The notes beneath the pieces are model-generated. The model was not told the DNA's origin, ran no database searches, and saw only the letters and a program-made list of their open reading frames with translations. The position numbers were made by a program, and so were the translations under genes. A DNA stretch of 64,000 nucleotides, from NCBI GenBank assembly GCA_023055425.1, contig JALGPY010000004.1, forward strand, positions 113,687,504 through 113,751,503, read 5' to 3'. Positions 31,277 to 42,466 of the stretch are shown here, one piece after another. Position 1 is the first letter of the stretch. The number at the start of each line of letters is the position of its first letter. Source of the stretch: Linanthus parryae (Eukaryota > Streptophyta > Magnoliopsida > Ericales > Polemoniaceae).

Positions 31277-31322
31277 TGGTATCAGAGCCTCCCCTGTTGT
31301 TTATATGCTCTCAACCTCCTCA

Positions 31323-34300
31323 ATGGCGACTTCTTCTTTTACTCCTCTTGCTCTCCTTTCCAATATTCATAATCTCATGCCTCACAAGCTCGAAAGCAGC
31401 AACTCTGTTCTTTGGCGACATCAACTGATATCAATTCTCAAAACCCAGTCCCTCTATGGGTTTCTGGACGGATCTACGCCGGCTCCACCGCAGTTTCTCT
31501 CAAATGATGATGGCTCTGTCTCAGCGAAGGTGAATTCTGCCTATTCCACTTGGCATGTTCAAGATCAAGCAATATTGACTCTCATCAACGCCACCCTCTC
31601 TGCCAATGCTCTTACTCTTGTTTTACTAAAGTCAGAAGAACAAATGCTTGAGTCACAACATCAACCCTCTTTTGATCTTGGTCACAAACTGGTTTTTACA
31701 CAAATCAATCTTTCTTTTCCTCTCGTGGTTGTGGTGGCCGATCTGGTCTCTCTCCAGGCGGTTCTTCTTCTTGTTTTGTTAATGTTTTTTCTGGTCAGAG
31801 GACCGGTGGTCGTTTTGACCACAACAGGGGTAAATCCAATCCTCGTGGTGGTGGACGACATTTTTATGGCAATAGAAACGGTGATCGTTTTTCAAACTCT
31901 TAGAAAAACAACAACAACTCTTTGTCTAATTCATTTGGGTATGGTCGTGGTACCAAAACGCCTATCACCTGCCAAATATGTGGCAACGACTACCATTCTG
32001 CTTTGGACTGTTGACATTATGGATTTTTCCTATCAAGGACGTCATCCTCCTGAGCAGCTTTCAGTCATGGATGCTACAACGAGTACGGGTGGCAACGGGT
32101 CGGATCCGGATCGGATCAAGCTAGATCCGATCCAGATCCTGATCGGATCAAGCTAGAAATGGGATCCATATCCGATCCTGATCTGTTCGGATCAAGACCG
32201 GATTCGGATCAGATCGGATCAGGTTTCATCCAGCTGATCCAAATCCGATCCGTAGATCCATATAATATGTGGTCTGATCGGGTTCGGATCGGATCCGACT
32301 TGGGTTTGCAATAAAATATAAAAAATTACATAAGAAATAAACACTATTTCATACGCTAAGGCATGTTCGCAAGTTATGAAGCCTAAAACACAACAGAAAT
32401 AGCTTTGTAGGTTGAAATTACTATTGTATTCTTCTTGGAAGTGAAAGTGGGGAGGTAATATGAATATATTTGTAAAGCACACATATACGTCGGATCAGAT
32501 TGGGTCGGAACCCGGTGGATCTGCCCTTAGATCCAAATCCAAATCCGATCGGATCTGGCTTTCCAGATCCAAATCCGATCAATTTTCAATTGGATCGGAT
32601 TCGGATCTGATCCATTCGGCCCGGGTCGCTCAGATCACAGATCGGATCGGACAATATTGCCATCCCTACAACAGAGTCTCAAACATCTTACCCTAATTTC
32701 TGGCTCACCGACACTGGGGGATTCTTCTCACATGACTGGTGAATTAAGAAATCTTTCTCTTTCAGACACATACCCTGGGCCTGACTAGGTCACTATTGGT
32801 AACGACTCTACTATTGCCATTCAGAACTCTGGTACTGCTCTCTTCCATACTGCTAATTTTTTGTTCAAGTTATCTGATACATTACATGTTCCTAATTTAT
32901 CTACAAATATTTTATATGTGCATAAATTATGTGATGAACATAATGCCCGATTTGCTTTTGATGCCAAATCATTATATATTCAGGACTTTTTTGTGGGCAA
33001 AATTCTTTATCAAGGATTGAACAAAAATGGCCTCTACCCATTCAATCTGTCTCTGTCTAGCCTTCTTCTCATGCTTATCTGGGTCAAAGAGTCAAGTCCT
33101 CATTGTGGCATGCTCGTCTGGGACATCCAACAAATGAAATAGTGTCTACATGCATTCCTTGTTCTACTTTAGAGTATGTTTTATGTGCTTCTAGTCTGGC
33201 AGGAAAAATGACAAGATTACCTTTTAAGGATTCTACTACACTTATTGCTTCTCCTTTACAGTTGATACACTCACATGTTTGGGGTCCTGGACCATTAAAT
33301 TCTTATCATGGTTATAGATAGTTTGTTCCTTTTATCGATGGATTTTTAAAGTTTACTTGGTTATCCCTTCTGCACAACAAATCTGAAGTTGCAATAACCT
33401 TTCCTAGATTCAAAGCCTATGTTGAAAAATTTTTAAATTGTTCAATTTCTGTATTTAGATCTAATGGAGGTTGGGAATACACTTCATTTGTCTTTCAAAC
33501 TTATTTTTAGTGAAAATGGAATTATTCATCAAAGATCCTGTCCTCACACTCCACAGCAAAATGGAGTTTCAGAACGCAAAAATATGCATATTATTGAAAC
33601 TACAAGAACTCTATTACATAATGCTTCTATGCCTTCTTATTTTTGGTATCATGTTGTAACTACTGCAACATATTTTATTAACAGAATGCCTAGTGCCAAT
33701 ACTTATAATAAATCTCCCTTTGAATTGTTATTTCACAAGAAACCTGACTATTCTAGATTTAAAATGTTTGGTTGTGCATGCTACCCATGTCTTACTCCTT
33801 ATGCGCATAACAAATTGGAACCTAAAACAAGACAATGTGTATTCATTGGTTATGCAGATGGTTTGAAAGGCTATTTGTTTTTCGATTCAAGCACCAATAA
33901 AGTATTTATTAGTAGGGATGTTATTTTTTGTGAACACACATTTCCTTATTCAGAGTCTAATATACTGCTACTGTTCCTACTTCTCAGGACTAACAGTGAT
34001 TTATTTGTTTCAGGAATCAATGTCCCTCCCCCACCATTATGAACAAGATACTAAACACCCCAGTTCTTTGAGAACTCTGGGTTGATACAGTCTGCTAAGG
34101 TGTTCACAGAACCACAACCAGATCATATACTTACACAAGAACAGATACCTACTGCTGGTTCTCAAACTCTCAGTCCAGGCTTGGCATCTTCTCCAGCAAG
34201 TTCAGTGATGAAAAACCCCACCCAACCTCACCATCCCATGAAGACTAGGAGCCAATCTGGTATCATCAATAAGAAAATTCCTTTTTCTGTTACTGCTTAT

Positions 34301-35846
34301 ACTGGTTTTTCTGCACCTTCTTCTACTACTTTTTTTCTGATCCTACTTCATTTTGTGAGGCTGTTAAGCATCCACAGTGGCAACTTTCCATGACTAATGA
34401 ATTTAACAGCCTCCAAAAGTAACAAACCTGGGTTTTGGGGCCCTCGCCCACTAATGCCAATATAATTGGAAACAAATGGGGGTATCGCACAAAAAAAAGC
34501 ACATGGGTCTGTTTTCAGATTTAAAGCTTCTAGTTGCTACAGCCTTTCACCAAACCCCTGATTTTGATTATGAAGAAACATTTAGTCCTGTTGCAAAACA
34601 TGTCGTTGTTAGATGTATACTTGCTCTTGCTGCTACATTTTAATGACCCTTACAACAATTAGATATAAAGAATGCCTTTTTACATGGCATCCTCAAAGAA
34701 ACTGTTTTTATGCACCAACCCCATGGATTCATTCACCCACAATTTCCAAATCATGTTTGTCTGCTTAAGAAATCTATCCATGGCTTAAAGCAAGCCCCAC
34801 GAACATGGTTTGAAAGTTTCACTACATACCTTCATTCTCATGGCTTTATTTCTTCTCTTTCTGACTCTTCTCTATTTGTTAGACATCACAATCATAAAAT
34901 AATAGTTTTACTACTCTACGTAGATGATATTATCTTGACAGAAAATGATTCTGTTTTCATATCATAGCATGTGATCAAACTACACTCAGAGTTTGGGGCC
35001 TCTTACGTATTTTTTGGGTTTCCAGATTCATCGTTCACAGCATGGAATTTCATTTATCAGGAAAAATACATTCTTGATATATTGAAAAGATTCAACATGG
35101 TGACTTGTAAACCCTGTTCTACTCCTCTAGCTGCTGGTGTGAAAATCACCTACTTGATGGAAATCCTAAGCCTAATCCATCTGTTTTTCGCCAACTTCTT
35201 GGCGCTCTTTAATAGTTAACTTTTAGCAGGCCCGATATATAGTTTTTGATGTGAATCACCTATGCCAGTTTATGCACGCTCCAACTGATGTTCATCTCAG
35301 TGGTGCAAAACGGATTTTACGCTATTTGAAAGGGACTAAGTCCAATGTCATCTTGTATAAAAAAGGCCACTTACCTTACATGTCTTCACCGATGCAAATT
35401 GGGTTGCAACCCAACCGATCAGAGAAGCACAACTGGACTAGTTGTATTCTTAGTCCCAAATCCCATACACTGGGCCTCAAAAAACAACCCAATGTGGCTC
35501 GCTCTTCAATCGAAGTCGAATATAAAGCTCTAGCCACAGGAGCAGCTGACCTTTCTTGGTTCAAAAATGTATTTCATGATTTACATTTTTCTATTCCATC
35601 TTCCCCTAATATCTGGTCGGACAATCTCTTTTCTCAAGCTCTAACTGCTAATCACTCTTTCACGCACGAACAAAACATATCGAGATTGAGTACCATTACG
35701 TGCGTGAAAAAGTGTTAAATCATGAACTTATTGTTGATTTTGTTTCATATTCAGATCAAGTCGCTGATATATTCACCAAGTGCTTGCTGCCACATCACTT
35801 TGAGGAACTCAAGACTAAACTTATGGTTTGTCAACACCCACCATGA
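31323..35846 (+). pseudogene. Old Ale-like gag-pol remnant
   Basis: Gag begins at ATG 31323 and resembles the element at 25175-30426, but about 110 residues are missing between the TLSANALTL and VLLKSEEQML blocks (near 31620). Recognisable pieces in changing frames: zinc-knuckle region near 31970, protease D-T-G near 32710, integrase from about 33240 (HSHVWGP, then HTPQQNGVSERKN near 33550), reverse transcriptase near 34540-34990 (LLYVDDIIL near 34910), and RNase H near 35250-35846. There are many stops and frameshifts. Not functional. Confidence 0.88.
32082..32665. mobile_element. GATC-rich hAT-like MITE
   Basis: A 584-bp insertion in the old Ale-like protease region. The ends are inverted: GGGTGGCAACGGGTC near 32087, and the reverse complement of the right end gives GGATGGCAATATTG. 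The flanks CTACAACG (32074-32081) and CTACAACA (32666-32673) form a near-perfect 8-bp duplication, as expected for hAT elements. Both arms are packed with GGATC/GATCC/CGGAT words. No ORF of interest. Removing it joins the copia protein segments on either side. Confidence 0.75.
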
Positions 35847-35859
35847 GTTCACGGGGGAA

Positions 35860-36198
35860 TATTAAACCAAATGAAGTTAGAAGCCCAAATATGTGAAGCC
35901 CAAAGTTCAGAAGTCTAGTCTTAGTGAAGCCCAAACATTTATTTTTATCTCAGGTCCAATATTGTTCCGGTCCATTTAGTTGTAACCCTATTTTATCTAT
36001 CTCATGTGTTGTACAGTTGTTGCTGCCGTTAGGGTTTGTGACCATTCATGAACGGTCACCTCTTTATGCCTGCATTTATTAACGTCTCTTGGAGACTCCG
36101 TCAATACATTGAATCTATATTATTCTTTCTCATCGTCTTCTTCAATTCATTCTTTTCACTTATTCATTTTAGTCTATCATAACCCTAAACCATTTTCA
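35860..36198 (+). repeat. 3' LTR of the old Ale-like element
   Basis: 339 bp, preceded by the polypurine tract. It is considerably diverged from 30938-31276. Confidence 0.88.
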
Positions 36199-36203
36199 TA
36201 TAC

Positions 36204-36300
36204 ACCACACAATACACCCACACAATGCTTATAGCACGACCTAGGTTTCTCATATAGACCTAAGGCCACTAACATACTGCCGGAAAAACTTGGAAACCTT
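36204..36300 (-). repeat. Old LTR 'X', segment 2
   Basis: ACCACACAATACACCCACACAATG onward matches 43365-43465 (ACCACATAATACACCC...). Its end, ACCTT (36296-36300), is the left duplication of the Tork element. Confidence 0.8.
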
Positions 36301-36964
36301 TGTTGGGTTACTGGGCTGAATCAGACGGACTAAAATGCGAAAACAATGCCAACACGGACAAGTGCGGAAAAGTAGAAGATGTAGGACAAGAGAATTTAAC
36401 GTGGGAAAAACCCTCTAAGTGAGAGGGACAAAACGACCCACAAAACTTCCACTATAACGATTACAATGGGTAGACAAATCCTCCACTAAAACGTGGGTAA
36501 ACAAACTGGAAACTAATAAACTGGGTAACATAAAACCTCACCGCTAGACGGAAACAAAGCAAACTAATTGCTAAAAAGTTACCCGGAATTAGTTCCTGAA
36601 ATCTTCTTCGTCGTCGCGAACGATCACGTCGCGGTAGTCGAACTCCTTCTCGTGTTTACAATAACGAGGTAAACTTCTCTTCTGATCTTGTGTCGAAGAC
36701 GAATTAATTGTGCTCTTTAGAGCACTTACTGACCAAGATCCAATATTGAGAGACCTTTTGTGAGTTACCCATGAAGGGATATACACATGCCTATAAATAG
36801 AGTGTTAGTGGCGGTGTTGATTCCAACTAGGAAACAAATCCATCTAAGAAAACATGCACCGCCACATACTGCCGAGTGCCATCTCATGCCATGCATGAGG
36901 AAACCTTTAATGGGCTTGTCACACCAAATTTCTTGTGACACTTTAAATGGGCTTGGACCCAACA
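36301..36964 (-). repeat. 3' LTR of the Tork element (minus strand)
   Basis: 664 bp, TGTTGGGTTACTGGG ... GGACCCAACA on the plus strand. The small minus-strand ORF 36589-36786 recurs in the other LTR and is not a gene. Confidence 0.94.
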
Positions 36965-37013
36965 AATCTCCCCCTCCAAGCCCAACTGGAGGAGGGAATG
37001 CTACCACGACTCC

Positions 37014-40000
37014 TCACTCGGAGTCCATCCCAGCCCTGCCTCTGCAGAACTCGAACTTGTCTCTGGTCACCACCTTTGTCAGCATGTCAGACGGATTCTG
37101 ATCAGTATGAATTTTCTTGAGCTGCATCAATTGCCTCTCTATCACTTCGCGTATCCAGTGATACCGAACATCAATGTGCTTCGTGCGAGAATGGTACATG
37201 GAATTCTTGCTTAAGTCCAAAGCGCTTTGACTATCACAATTAACCACATACACGTCTTGCTTCAAACCCAGCTCTTGGAGAAATCGCTTCAACCATAACA
37301 TCTCTTTGCCAGCTTCCCCTGCAGCAATGTACTCAGCCCCGGTAGTTGATAGAGCAACACATTTTTGCAGTCTGGACTGCCATGAAACAGCTCCCCCTGC
37401 AAAAGTAAACAAGTATCCGGAAGTGCTTTTTCGACTATCGAGGTCGCCTGCCATATCGGCGTCTGTAAACCCTTCCAAGACTGGTTTGGAACCACCAAAG
37501 CACAAGCACCAATTGGAAGTCCCCTTCAAGTACCTCAGAATCCACTTGACTGCTTCCCAATGTTCTCTCCCAGGGTTAGAGAGGAACCTGCTCACTACCC
37601 CAACGGCATGAGCAATGTCTGGCCTGGTGCAAACCATAGCATACATCAAACTTCCTACTGCAGAGGAGTAGGGAATAGCTGCCATACCATCTCTAGCTGC
37701 ATCGCTAGAGGGACACGATCTCTTACTCAACTTGAAGTGACTGGCAAGTGGAGTGCTAGTAGGCTTATCACCTTTCATGTTGAACTTGTCGATCACGCGT
37801 TCAACGTACTTCTCTTGCGACAACCAAAGCTTCCCTACTTTCCTGTCACGAACAATCTTCATGCCCAATATCTGTTGAGCGGAACCTAATTCCTTCATGT
37901 CGAAAGACTTGAATACCTCCTTCTTCAGCTTGCCAATCATCTCCGAACTCTTACCGATAACCAACATGTCATCGACATATAGCAATAACAGGATGAAGTT
38001 ACCATCGGGGAATCTTCTTATGTAAACACACTGGTCTGCCTGTGTTCTCTTGTACCCATGACTCACCATGAATGAGTCGAACTTCTTGTACCATTGTCTT
38101 GGCGCTTGCTTAAGGCCATACAGACTCTTCTTCAGTTTGCAAACCATGTTCTCCTTCCCTTTCACTTCAAATCCTTCAGGCTGCTCCATGTATATCTCTT
38201 CCTCCAAGTCACCATGGAGAAAGGCAGTCTTCACATCAAGTTGTTGAAGCTCGAGGTCCATACTAGCTACTAGCCCTAAGGCAACTCGGATTGAGGTCAT
38301 CTTAACAACTGGCGAAAAGATCTCATCAAAGTCAATACCTTTCTTTTGGCCGAATCCTTTGACCACCAATCGAGCTTTATGCTTCACTAGCTTCCCATCA
38401 TTATCCTTCTTGAGCTTGAACACCCACTTGTTCTTCAGTGCTTTTCTTCCCTTCGGTAGCTTTACTAACTCATAAGTATCATTCTTCTGCAAGGAACTCA
38501 TCTCTTCTTGCATAGCCTTCATCCAACTTGATTTATCTTTATGAGTTTGTGCCTCTCGGAAACTTTCTGGCTCCCCCTCATCAGTAACTAAAATATACTC
38601 AGACGATGGGTACCTAACAGATGGTTGCAGATTCCTGGTGGACCTTCTCAGCTGAGGTCCTTCATTCTCTGGTGGAGGGGACTGCTCCCCCTGCTCAACA
38701 CCCTCTTCATCGGAATCATCATCGTCATCGTCATCTTCCATCTCTAGAATCTCTATCTCTCGAACATCTCCAGGAATCTCTTCTCCACCCGTAGCAGTAG
38801 GGGAGGTATCTGGACTGAGGTCGGGAACAACAACTTCCTTCGACTTTGAAGACATCTCGATATCTTCAATAGTCTGGTTCTCATAGAAAACCACATCCCT
38901 GCTTCTTATCAGCTTCTTATTAACTGGATCCCATAACCTGTATCCAAACTCCGCATCTCCATAGCCCACAAAAACACATGGATTGGCTTTGTCATCAAGC
39001 TTAAGTCGTTTCTCCTTGGGTATATGCGCGAACGCCTTGCAGCTAAACACCTTCAGATGAGAGTAGGAAACGTCTCTACCGTGCAATACCTTATCTGGAA
39101 TCTCAAAACCCAAAGGAGCAGATGGAGACATGTTAATCACATAACAGGCGGTACGAACTGCTTCACCCCAGAATGACTTTGGCAGCTTTGCCATTGTGAG
39201 CATACATCGGACTCTCTCAACAATAGTCCTGTTCATCCTCTCGGCAACGCCGTTGTGTTGTGGGGTACCTGGAACCGTCATCTCATGACGAATACCGTGG
39301 GCATCAAAATAGGCTTCGAACTCCTTTGAAGTATATTCACCACCATTGTCTGTTCGTAGACGCTTCAAAGGATTGTCTGTCTCTCTTTCAACCATGACAT
39401 GAAACTTCTTGAAGTTTTCAAATACTTCATCTTTAGTCTTCAGGAAATACACCCACACCTTACGTGAAGCATCGTAAATAAAGGTCACAAAATATCTGCG
39501 ACCACCAATGGACTCCACCTCTATGGGACCACACACATCAGAGTGCACTAACTCCAGTATCTTCGACTTTCTTTTAGCAGAGGAACTAAACGTAATCCTG
39601 TGATGTTTTCCAAATAAACAGTAATCACAAGGATTCAGTGGTGTACCTTTGGCAAAAGGAATTAGAGACTTCCTTGCCAGAATCTTCAACCCTTTCTCAC
39701 TCATGTGATCAAGCCTCTTGTGCCACAAATTTGGTGATTCTACATCCTCAACTGCATTCAGGCTATCACCAATTACCTTCACATGAGTCTTGTAGAGTGC
39801 GCAGCAAGCTTCTCCTCTAGCCACGACCATTGATCCCTTAGTCAGCTTCCACTTACCACTACCGAAGTAGTTATCGTAACCTTGGCGATCTAGAGCAATA
39901 CCAGAGAGTAGGTTCAGTCGCAAATAAGGAATATGGCGCACATCTTTCAACACCATCTTGCACCCAACATTGGTTTGGATGCGAATATCTCCAATCCCTG

Positions 40001-41030
40001 CGATCTTCGAGGTACTCGTATTACCCATCTTCACAGTACCAAAGTCTCCAGCTTTGTATGTCGTGAAGAAATCTCGTCTCGAAGTTGCATGGTATGAAGC
40101 GGCTGTATCAACAACCCACTCAATTTCCTGATTCGCTGCAACGTGAAGGCATTCATCTTCTCCCACGGAGAGTACCACAATGTCCTGTGAAATTGTGGCA
40201 GTTGTATCATCATCCTCACTCTTATCATTCTTCTGGTTCCTTCTATTGTCGCCTTGGTTCTGATCATTCTTTGGGAATCGGCACGATCTTGCCATGTGAC
40301 CCTGCCTTCCACAGTTATAGCACTTGACCTTGGATCTTGGCTGAGAACCTCCATTCCTGGACTTGCTGCGACCTCTGTTATTGTTCCTTTTTTGGCTTCT
40401 CCCTCGATCCTTGTACTTGTCTTTATTCTCTGTGACAAGAGCATGTGCGCTGTCAGAGCCCATCTCCTTCCTCCTTGCCTCCTCGTTGAACATCGCGTCC
40501 TTGACCATACTCATGGACAGCTTTCCATCAGGGGCAGAAATGCTCAATGACACGACCAACGTCTCCCACGAGGTTGGTAGGGAGCTAAGCAGCAACAAGG
40601 CTTGTGTCTCATCATCCCAGTTGAGCTTGACGGTAGACAATTGGTTTATGAGACTCTGAAACTCACTCAAGTGCTCAGCAACTTGTTGACAGTCTCTGTA
40701 CTTCAAGTTCACGAGCGATCTCATCAGCAACGCTTTGTTCCTGGCAGTCTTCCTCTCATACATGCCCTCCAACTTTATCCACAGCTGGTAGGCATCCGTC
40801 TCTTGAGCAACATGGTGGAACACCGAATTGTCAATCCATTGGCGGATATGACCAATCGTCTTCATATTCATCTTGGTCCACTCATCATCTTTAACTTCGG
40901 CTGGCTTGACCCCTTTCGCAAGAATAGGGTCCATCAAATCCTTGCAATAAAGCAAGTCTTGCATCCTAGGCTTCCATATCAAATAATTGCTAGCTGTCAA
41001 GTTGATCATGGAACCCGTTGACTCCCCCAT
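37014..41030 (-). CDS. Tork copia gag-pol polyprotein, intact
   Basis: A single 1338-aa ORF. The start is ATG 41030 (MGESTGSMINLTASNYLIW); the open frame upstream begins inside the primer site and has no ATG. Domains: gag with UBN2-like region (about 1-200); CCHC knuckle C-Y-N-C-G-R-Q-G-H-M-A-R-S-C at about 237-250; protease D-T-A at 308-310; GAG-pre-integrase and integrase (HSDVCGP, RTDNGGEY, NGVAERMNR); an acidic linker rich in D and E; reverse transcriptase with YVDD at about 1018-1021; RNase H (FTDADMAGD, NCDSQSALDLS). All main catalytic motifs are present. Alanine in place of glycine in the protease motif is an accepted variant in retroelement proteases. Confidence 0.95.
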   Translation of the reverse strand: MGESTGSMINLTASNYLIWKPRMQDLLYCKDLMDPILAKGVKPAEVKDDEWTKMNMKTIGHIRQWIDNSVFHHVAQETDAYQLWIKLEGMYERKTARNKALLMRSLVNLKYRDCQQVAEHLSEFQSLINQLSTVKLNWDDETQALLLLSSLPTSWETLVVSLSISAPDGKLSMSMVKDAMFNEEARRKEMGSDSAHALVTENKDKYKDRGRSQKRNNNRGRSKSRNGGSQPRSKVKCYNCGRQGHMARSCRFPKNDQNQGDNRRNQKNDKSEDDDTTATISQDIVVLSVGEDECLHVAANQEIEWVVDTAASYHATSRRDFFTTYKAGDFGTVKMGNTSTSKIAGIGDIRIQTNVGCKMVLKDVRHIPYLRLNLLSGIALDRQGYDNYFGSGKWKLTKGSMVVARGEACCALYKTHVKVIGDSLNAVEDVESPNLWHKRLDHMSEKGLKILARKSLIPFAKGTPLNPCDYCLFGKHHRITFSSSAKRKSKILELVHSDVCGPIEVESIGGRRYFVTFIYDASRKVWVYFLKTKDEVFENFKKFHVMVERETDNPLKRLRTDNGGEYTSKEFEAYFDAHGIRHEMTVPGTPQHNGVAERMNRTIVERVRCMLTMAKLPKSFWGEAVRTACYVINMSPSAPLGFEIPDKVLHGRDVSYSHLKVFSCKAFAHIPKEKRLKLDDKANPCVFVGYGDAEFGYRLWDPVNKKLIRSRDVVFYENQTIEDIEMSSKSKEVVVPDLSPDTSPTATGGEEIPGDVREIEILEMEDDDDDDDSDEEGVEQGEQSPPPENEGPQLRRSTRNLQPSVRYPSSEYILVTDEGEPESFREAQTHKDKSSWMKAMQEEMSSLQKNDTYELVKLPKGRKALKNKWVFKLKKDNDGKLVKHKARLVVKGFGQKKGIDFDEIFSPVVKMTSIRVALGLVASMDLELQQLDVKTAFLHGDLEEEIYMEQPEGFEVKGKENMVCKLKKSLYGLKQAPRQWYKKFDSFMVSHGYKRTQADQCVYIRRFPDGNFILLLLYVDDMLVIGKSSEMIGKLKKEVFKSFDMKELGSAQQILGMKIVRDRKVGKLWLSQEKYVERVIDKFNMKGDKPTSTPLASHFKLSKRSCPSSDAARDGMAAIPYSSAVGSLMYAMVCTRPDIAHAVGVVSRFLSNPGREHWEAVKWILRYLKGTSNWCLCFGGSKPVLEGFTDADMAGDLDSRKSTSGYLFTFAGGAVSWQSRLQKCVALSTTGAEYIAAGEAGKEMLWLKRFLQELGLKQDVYVVNCDSQSALDLSKNSMYHSRTKHIDVRYHWIREVIERQLMQLKKIHTDQNPSDMLTKVVTRDKFEFCRGRAGMDSE

Positions 41031-41036
41031 TGAACC

Positions 41037-41050
41037 TGGCTCTGATACCA
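41037..41050 (-). promoter_or_regulatory. Primer-binding site of the Tork element
   Basis: On the minus strand TGGTATCAGAGCCA, four bases inside the 5' LTR end. Initiator tRNA-Met type. Confidence 0.9.
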
Positions 41051-41054
41051 CTTT

Positions 41055-41718
41055 TGTTGGGTTACTGGGCTGAATCAGACGGACTAAAATGCGAAAACAA
41101 TGCCAACGCGGACAAGTGCGGAAAAGTAGAAGATGTAGGACAAGAGAATTTAACGTGGGAAAAACCCTCTAAGTGAGAGGGACAAAACGACCCACAAAAC
41201 TTCCACTATAACGATTACAATGGGTAGACAAATCCTCCACTAAAACGTGGGTAAACAAACTAGAAACTAATAAACTGGGTAACATAAAACCTCGCCGCTA
41301 GACGAAAACAAAGAAAACTAATTGCTAAAAAGTTACCCGGAATTAGTTCCTGAAATCTTCTTCGTCGTCGCGAACGATCACGTCGCGGTAGTCGAACTCC
41401 TTCTCGTGTTTACAATAACGAGGTAAACTTCTCTTCTGATCTTGTGTCGAAGACGAATTAATTGTGCTCTTTAGAGCACTTACTGACCAAGATCCAATAT
41501 TGAGAGACCTTTTGTGAGTTACCCATGAAGGCATATACACATGCCTATAAATAAAGTGTTAGTGGCGGTGTTGATTCCAACTAGGAAACAATTCCATCTA
41601 AGAAAACATGCACCGCCACATACTGCCGAGTGCCATCTCATGCCATGCATGAGGAAACCTTTAATGGGCTTGTCACACCAAATTTCTTGTGACACTTTAA
41701 ATGGGCTTGGACCCAACA
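41055..41718 (-). repeat. 5' LTR of the Tork element (minus strand)
   Basis: 664 bp, same length as the other LTR. Examples of differences: CAACGCGG versus CAACACGG, and GAAGGCATA versus GAAGGGATA. Confidence 0.94.
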
Positions 41719-41723
41719 ACCTT

Positions 41724-41889
41724 CCAAAACGAACAAGGAAACAACTAAATCACCCCCATCCTAGTTGTACGACCAACCCGTCTAGTTATACAACCAAAAC
41801 ATTGTTCCTGCTGTTGTTGTTGCTTGGTTCCTTGTCTTCCGCTCTTTGTAGCTTTCCCGATTTTCTAGGCACTTTGAGTTATCCCAACA
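41724..41889 (-). repeat. Old LTR 'X', segment 3
   Basis: CCAAAACGAACAAGGAAACAACTAAA matches 43457 onward, and the end TTATCCCAACA matches the end of 43198-43581. The F-box flank follows directly. Confidence 0.8.
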
Positions 41890-42466
41890 GTTATTTTAAC
41901 AAGCTTTGTTTCGCTCATTAGTTGTTCGTGTTCGATGTGAGAAGTCCCATCTAGGAAGATACCGATGTAGATTGTTCCTTTTGTTTCCTATGATGCTCGC
42001 ATCAAAGATGTCGCTCCAACTGAATTTGTCGCTATAATATAACAACCCGACAACATAACTTTTGTCTTAAGTTTCCGCTGCAAGGAACCACAATGGAACT
42101 ATCAGACTCTGCCTCTCATTTTACATCAATGTTTACAAATAAATGTTCCGTGAACTAGACGCGGAAATTTCAATCTAATTTTTTTTAATGTGGACACTCA
42201 GCCAGGGAATTCATGAAGTTAATAATAGAGTACAACTATATGTTTAGTTTTTGAAAACTCTGGGATCTAGATTCCCATTAGTCATTAATGTAACGAACAT
42301 GTCGGGGATAAAAGGCTACACTTTAGACTTCAAAGGATGATTCAACCTAAATCTTGAGAGAGAGCGACACTCGCAGGATTTAAAAGAACGCATATGTGCG
42401 CTAAGCCTAGCGTGTAAGGCTAGAAAGCAAGAACCATTTACCTACAATCATGAGAAAAAGGACAGG
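41890..42466 (+). other. 3' flank of F-box unit B, second part
   Basis: Non-coding. From TTATTTTAACAAGC it parallels 43582 onward and 4470 onward, including GATGCTCGCATCAAAGAT and the block ending TTTACCTACAATCATGAG at about 42454. No gene seen. Confidence 0.75.

Larger units (their letters stand above)
30938..36198 (+). mobile_element. Old Ale-like Ty1/copia element, heavily decayed
   Basis: Two 339-bp LTRs (30938-31276 and 35860-36198), again TA...CA-ended, with probable TSD AATAC (30933-30937) versus TATAC (36199-36203). A primer-binding site TGGTATCAGAGCC (31277-31289) and a polypurine tract (ACGGGGGAA, 35851-35859) are present. The LTRs differ at very roughly 25-30 positions, so this is clearly older than the element at 25175-30426. 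It carries a MITE at 32082-32665 and is itself inserted in LTR X. Confidence 0.88.
36301..41718 (-). mobile_element. Intact Tork/Tnt1-like Ty1/copia retrotransposon
   Basis: 5418 bp on the minus strand. It has two 664-bp TG...CA LTRs (36301-36964 and 41055-41718), TSD ACCTT (36296-36300 and 41719-41723), a primer-binding site at about 41037-41050, a polypurine tract at 36965-36977 and one uninterrupted polyprotein. I count about eight differences between the LTRs. The polyprotein resembles the Tnt1 group of the Tork lineage throughout. It sits inside LTR X, making it the youngest layer of that nest. Nothing visible disables it. Confidence 0.95.

Noticed and set aside
31097..31372. 91-aa ORF over the old Ale-like 5' LTR end
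   Set aside because: It spans the LTR, primer site and gag start in a non-gag frame.
36589..36786. 65-aa ORF repeated at 41343-41540
   Set aside because: Identical in both Tork LTRs apart from LTR substitutions. A by-product of the LTR.
41031..41051. Start of the Tork polyprotein inside the primer-binding site
   Set aside because: The codon is GTG and lies within the tRNA-pairing sequence. ATG 41030 is the plausible start.
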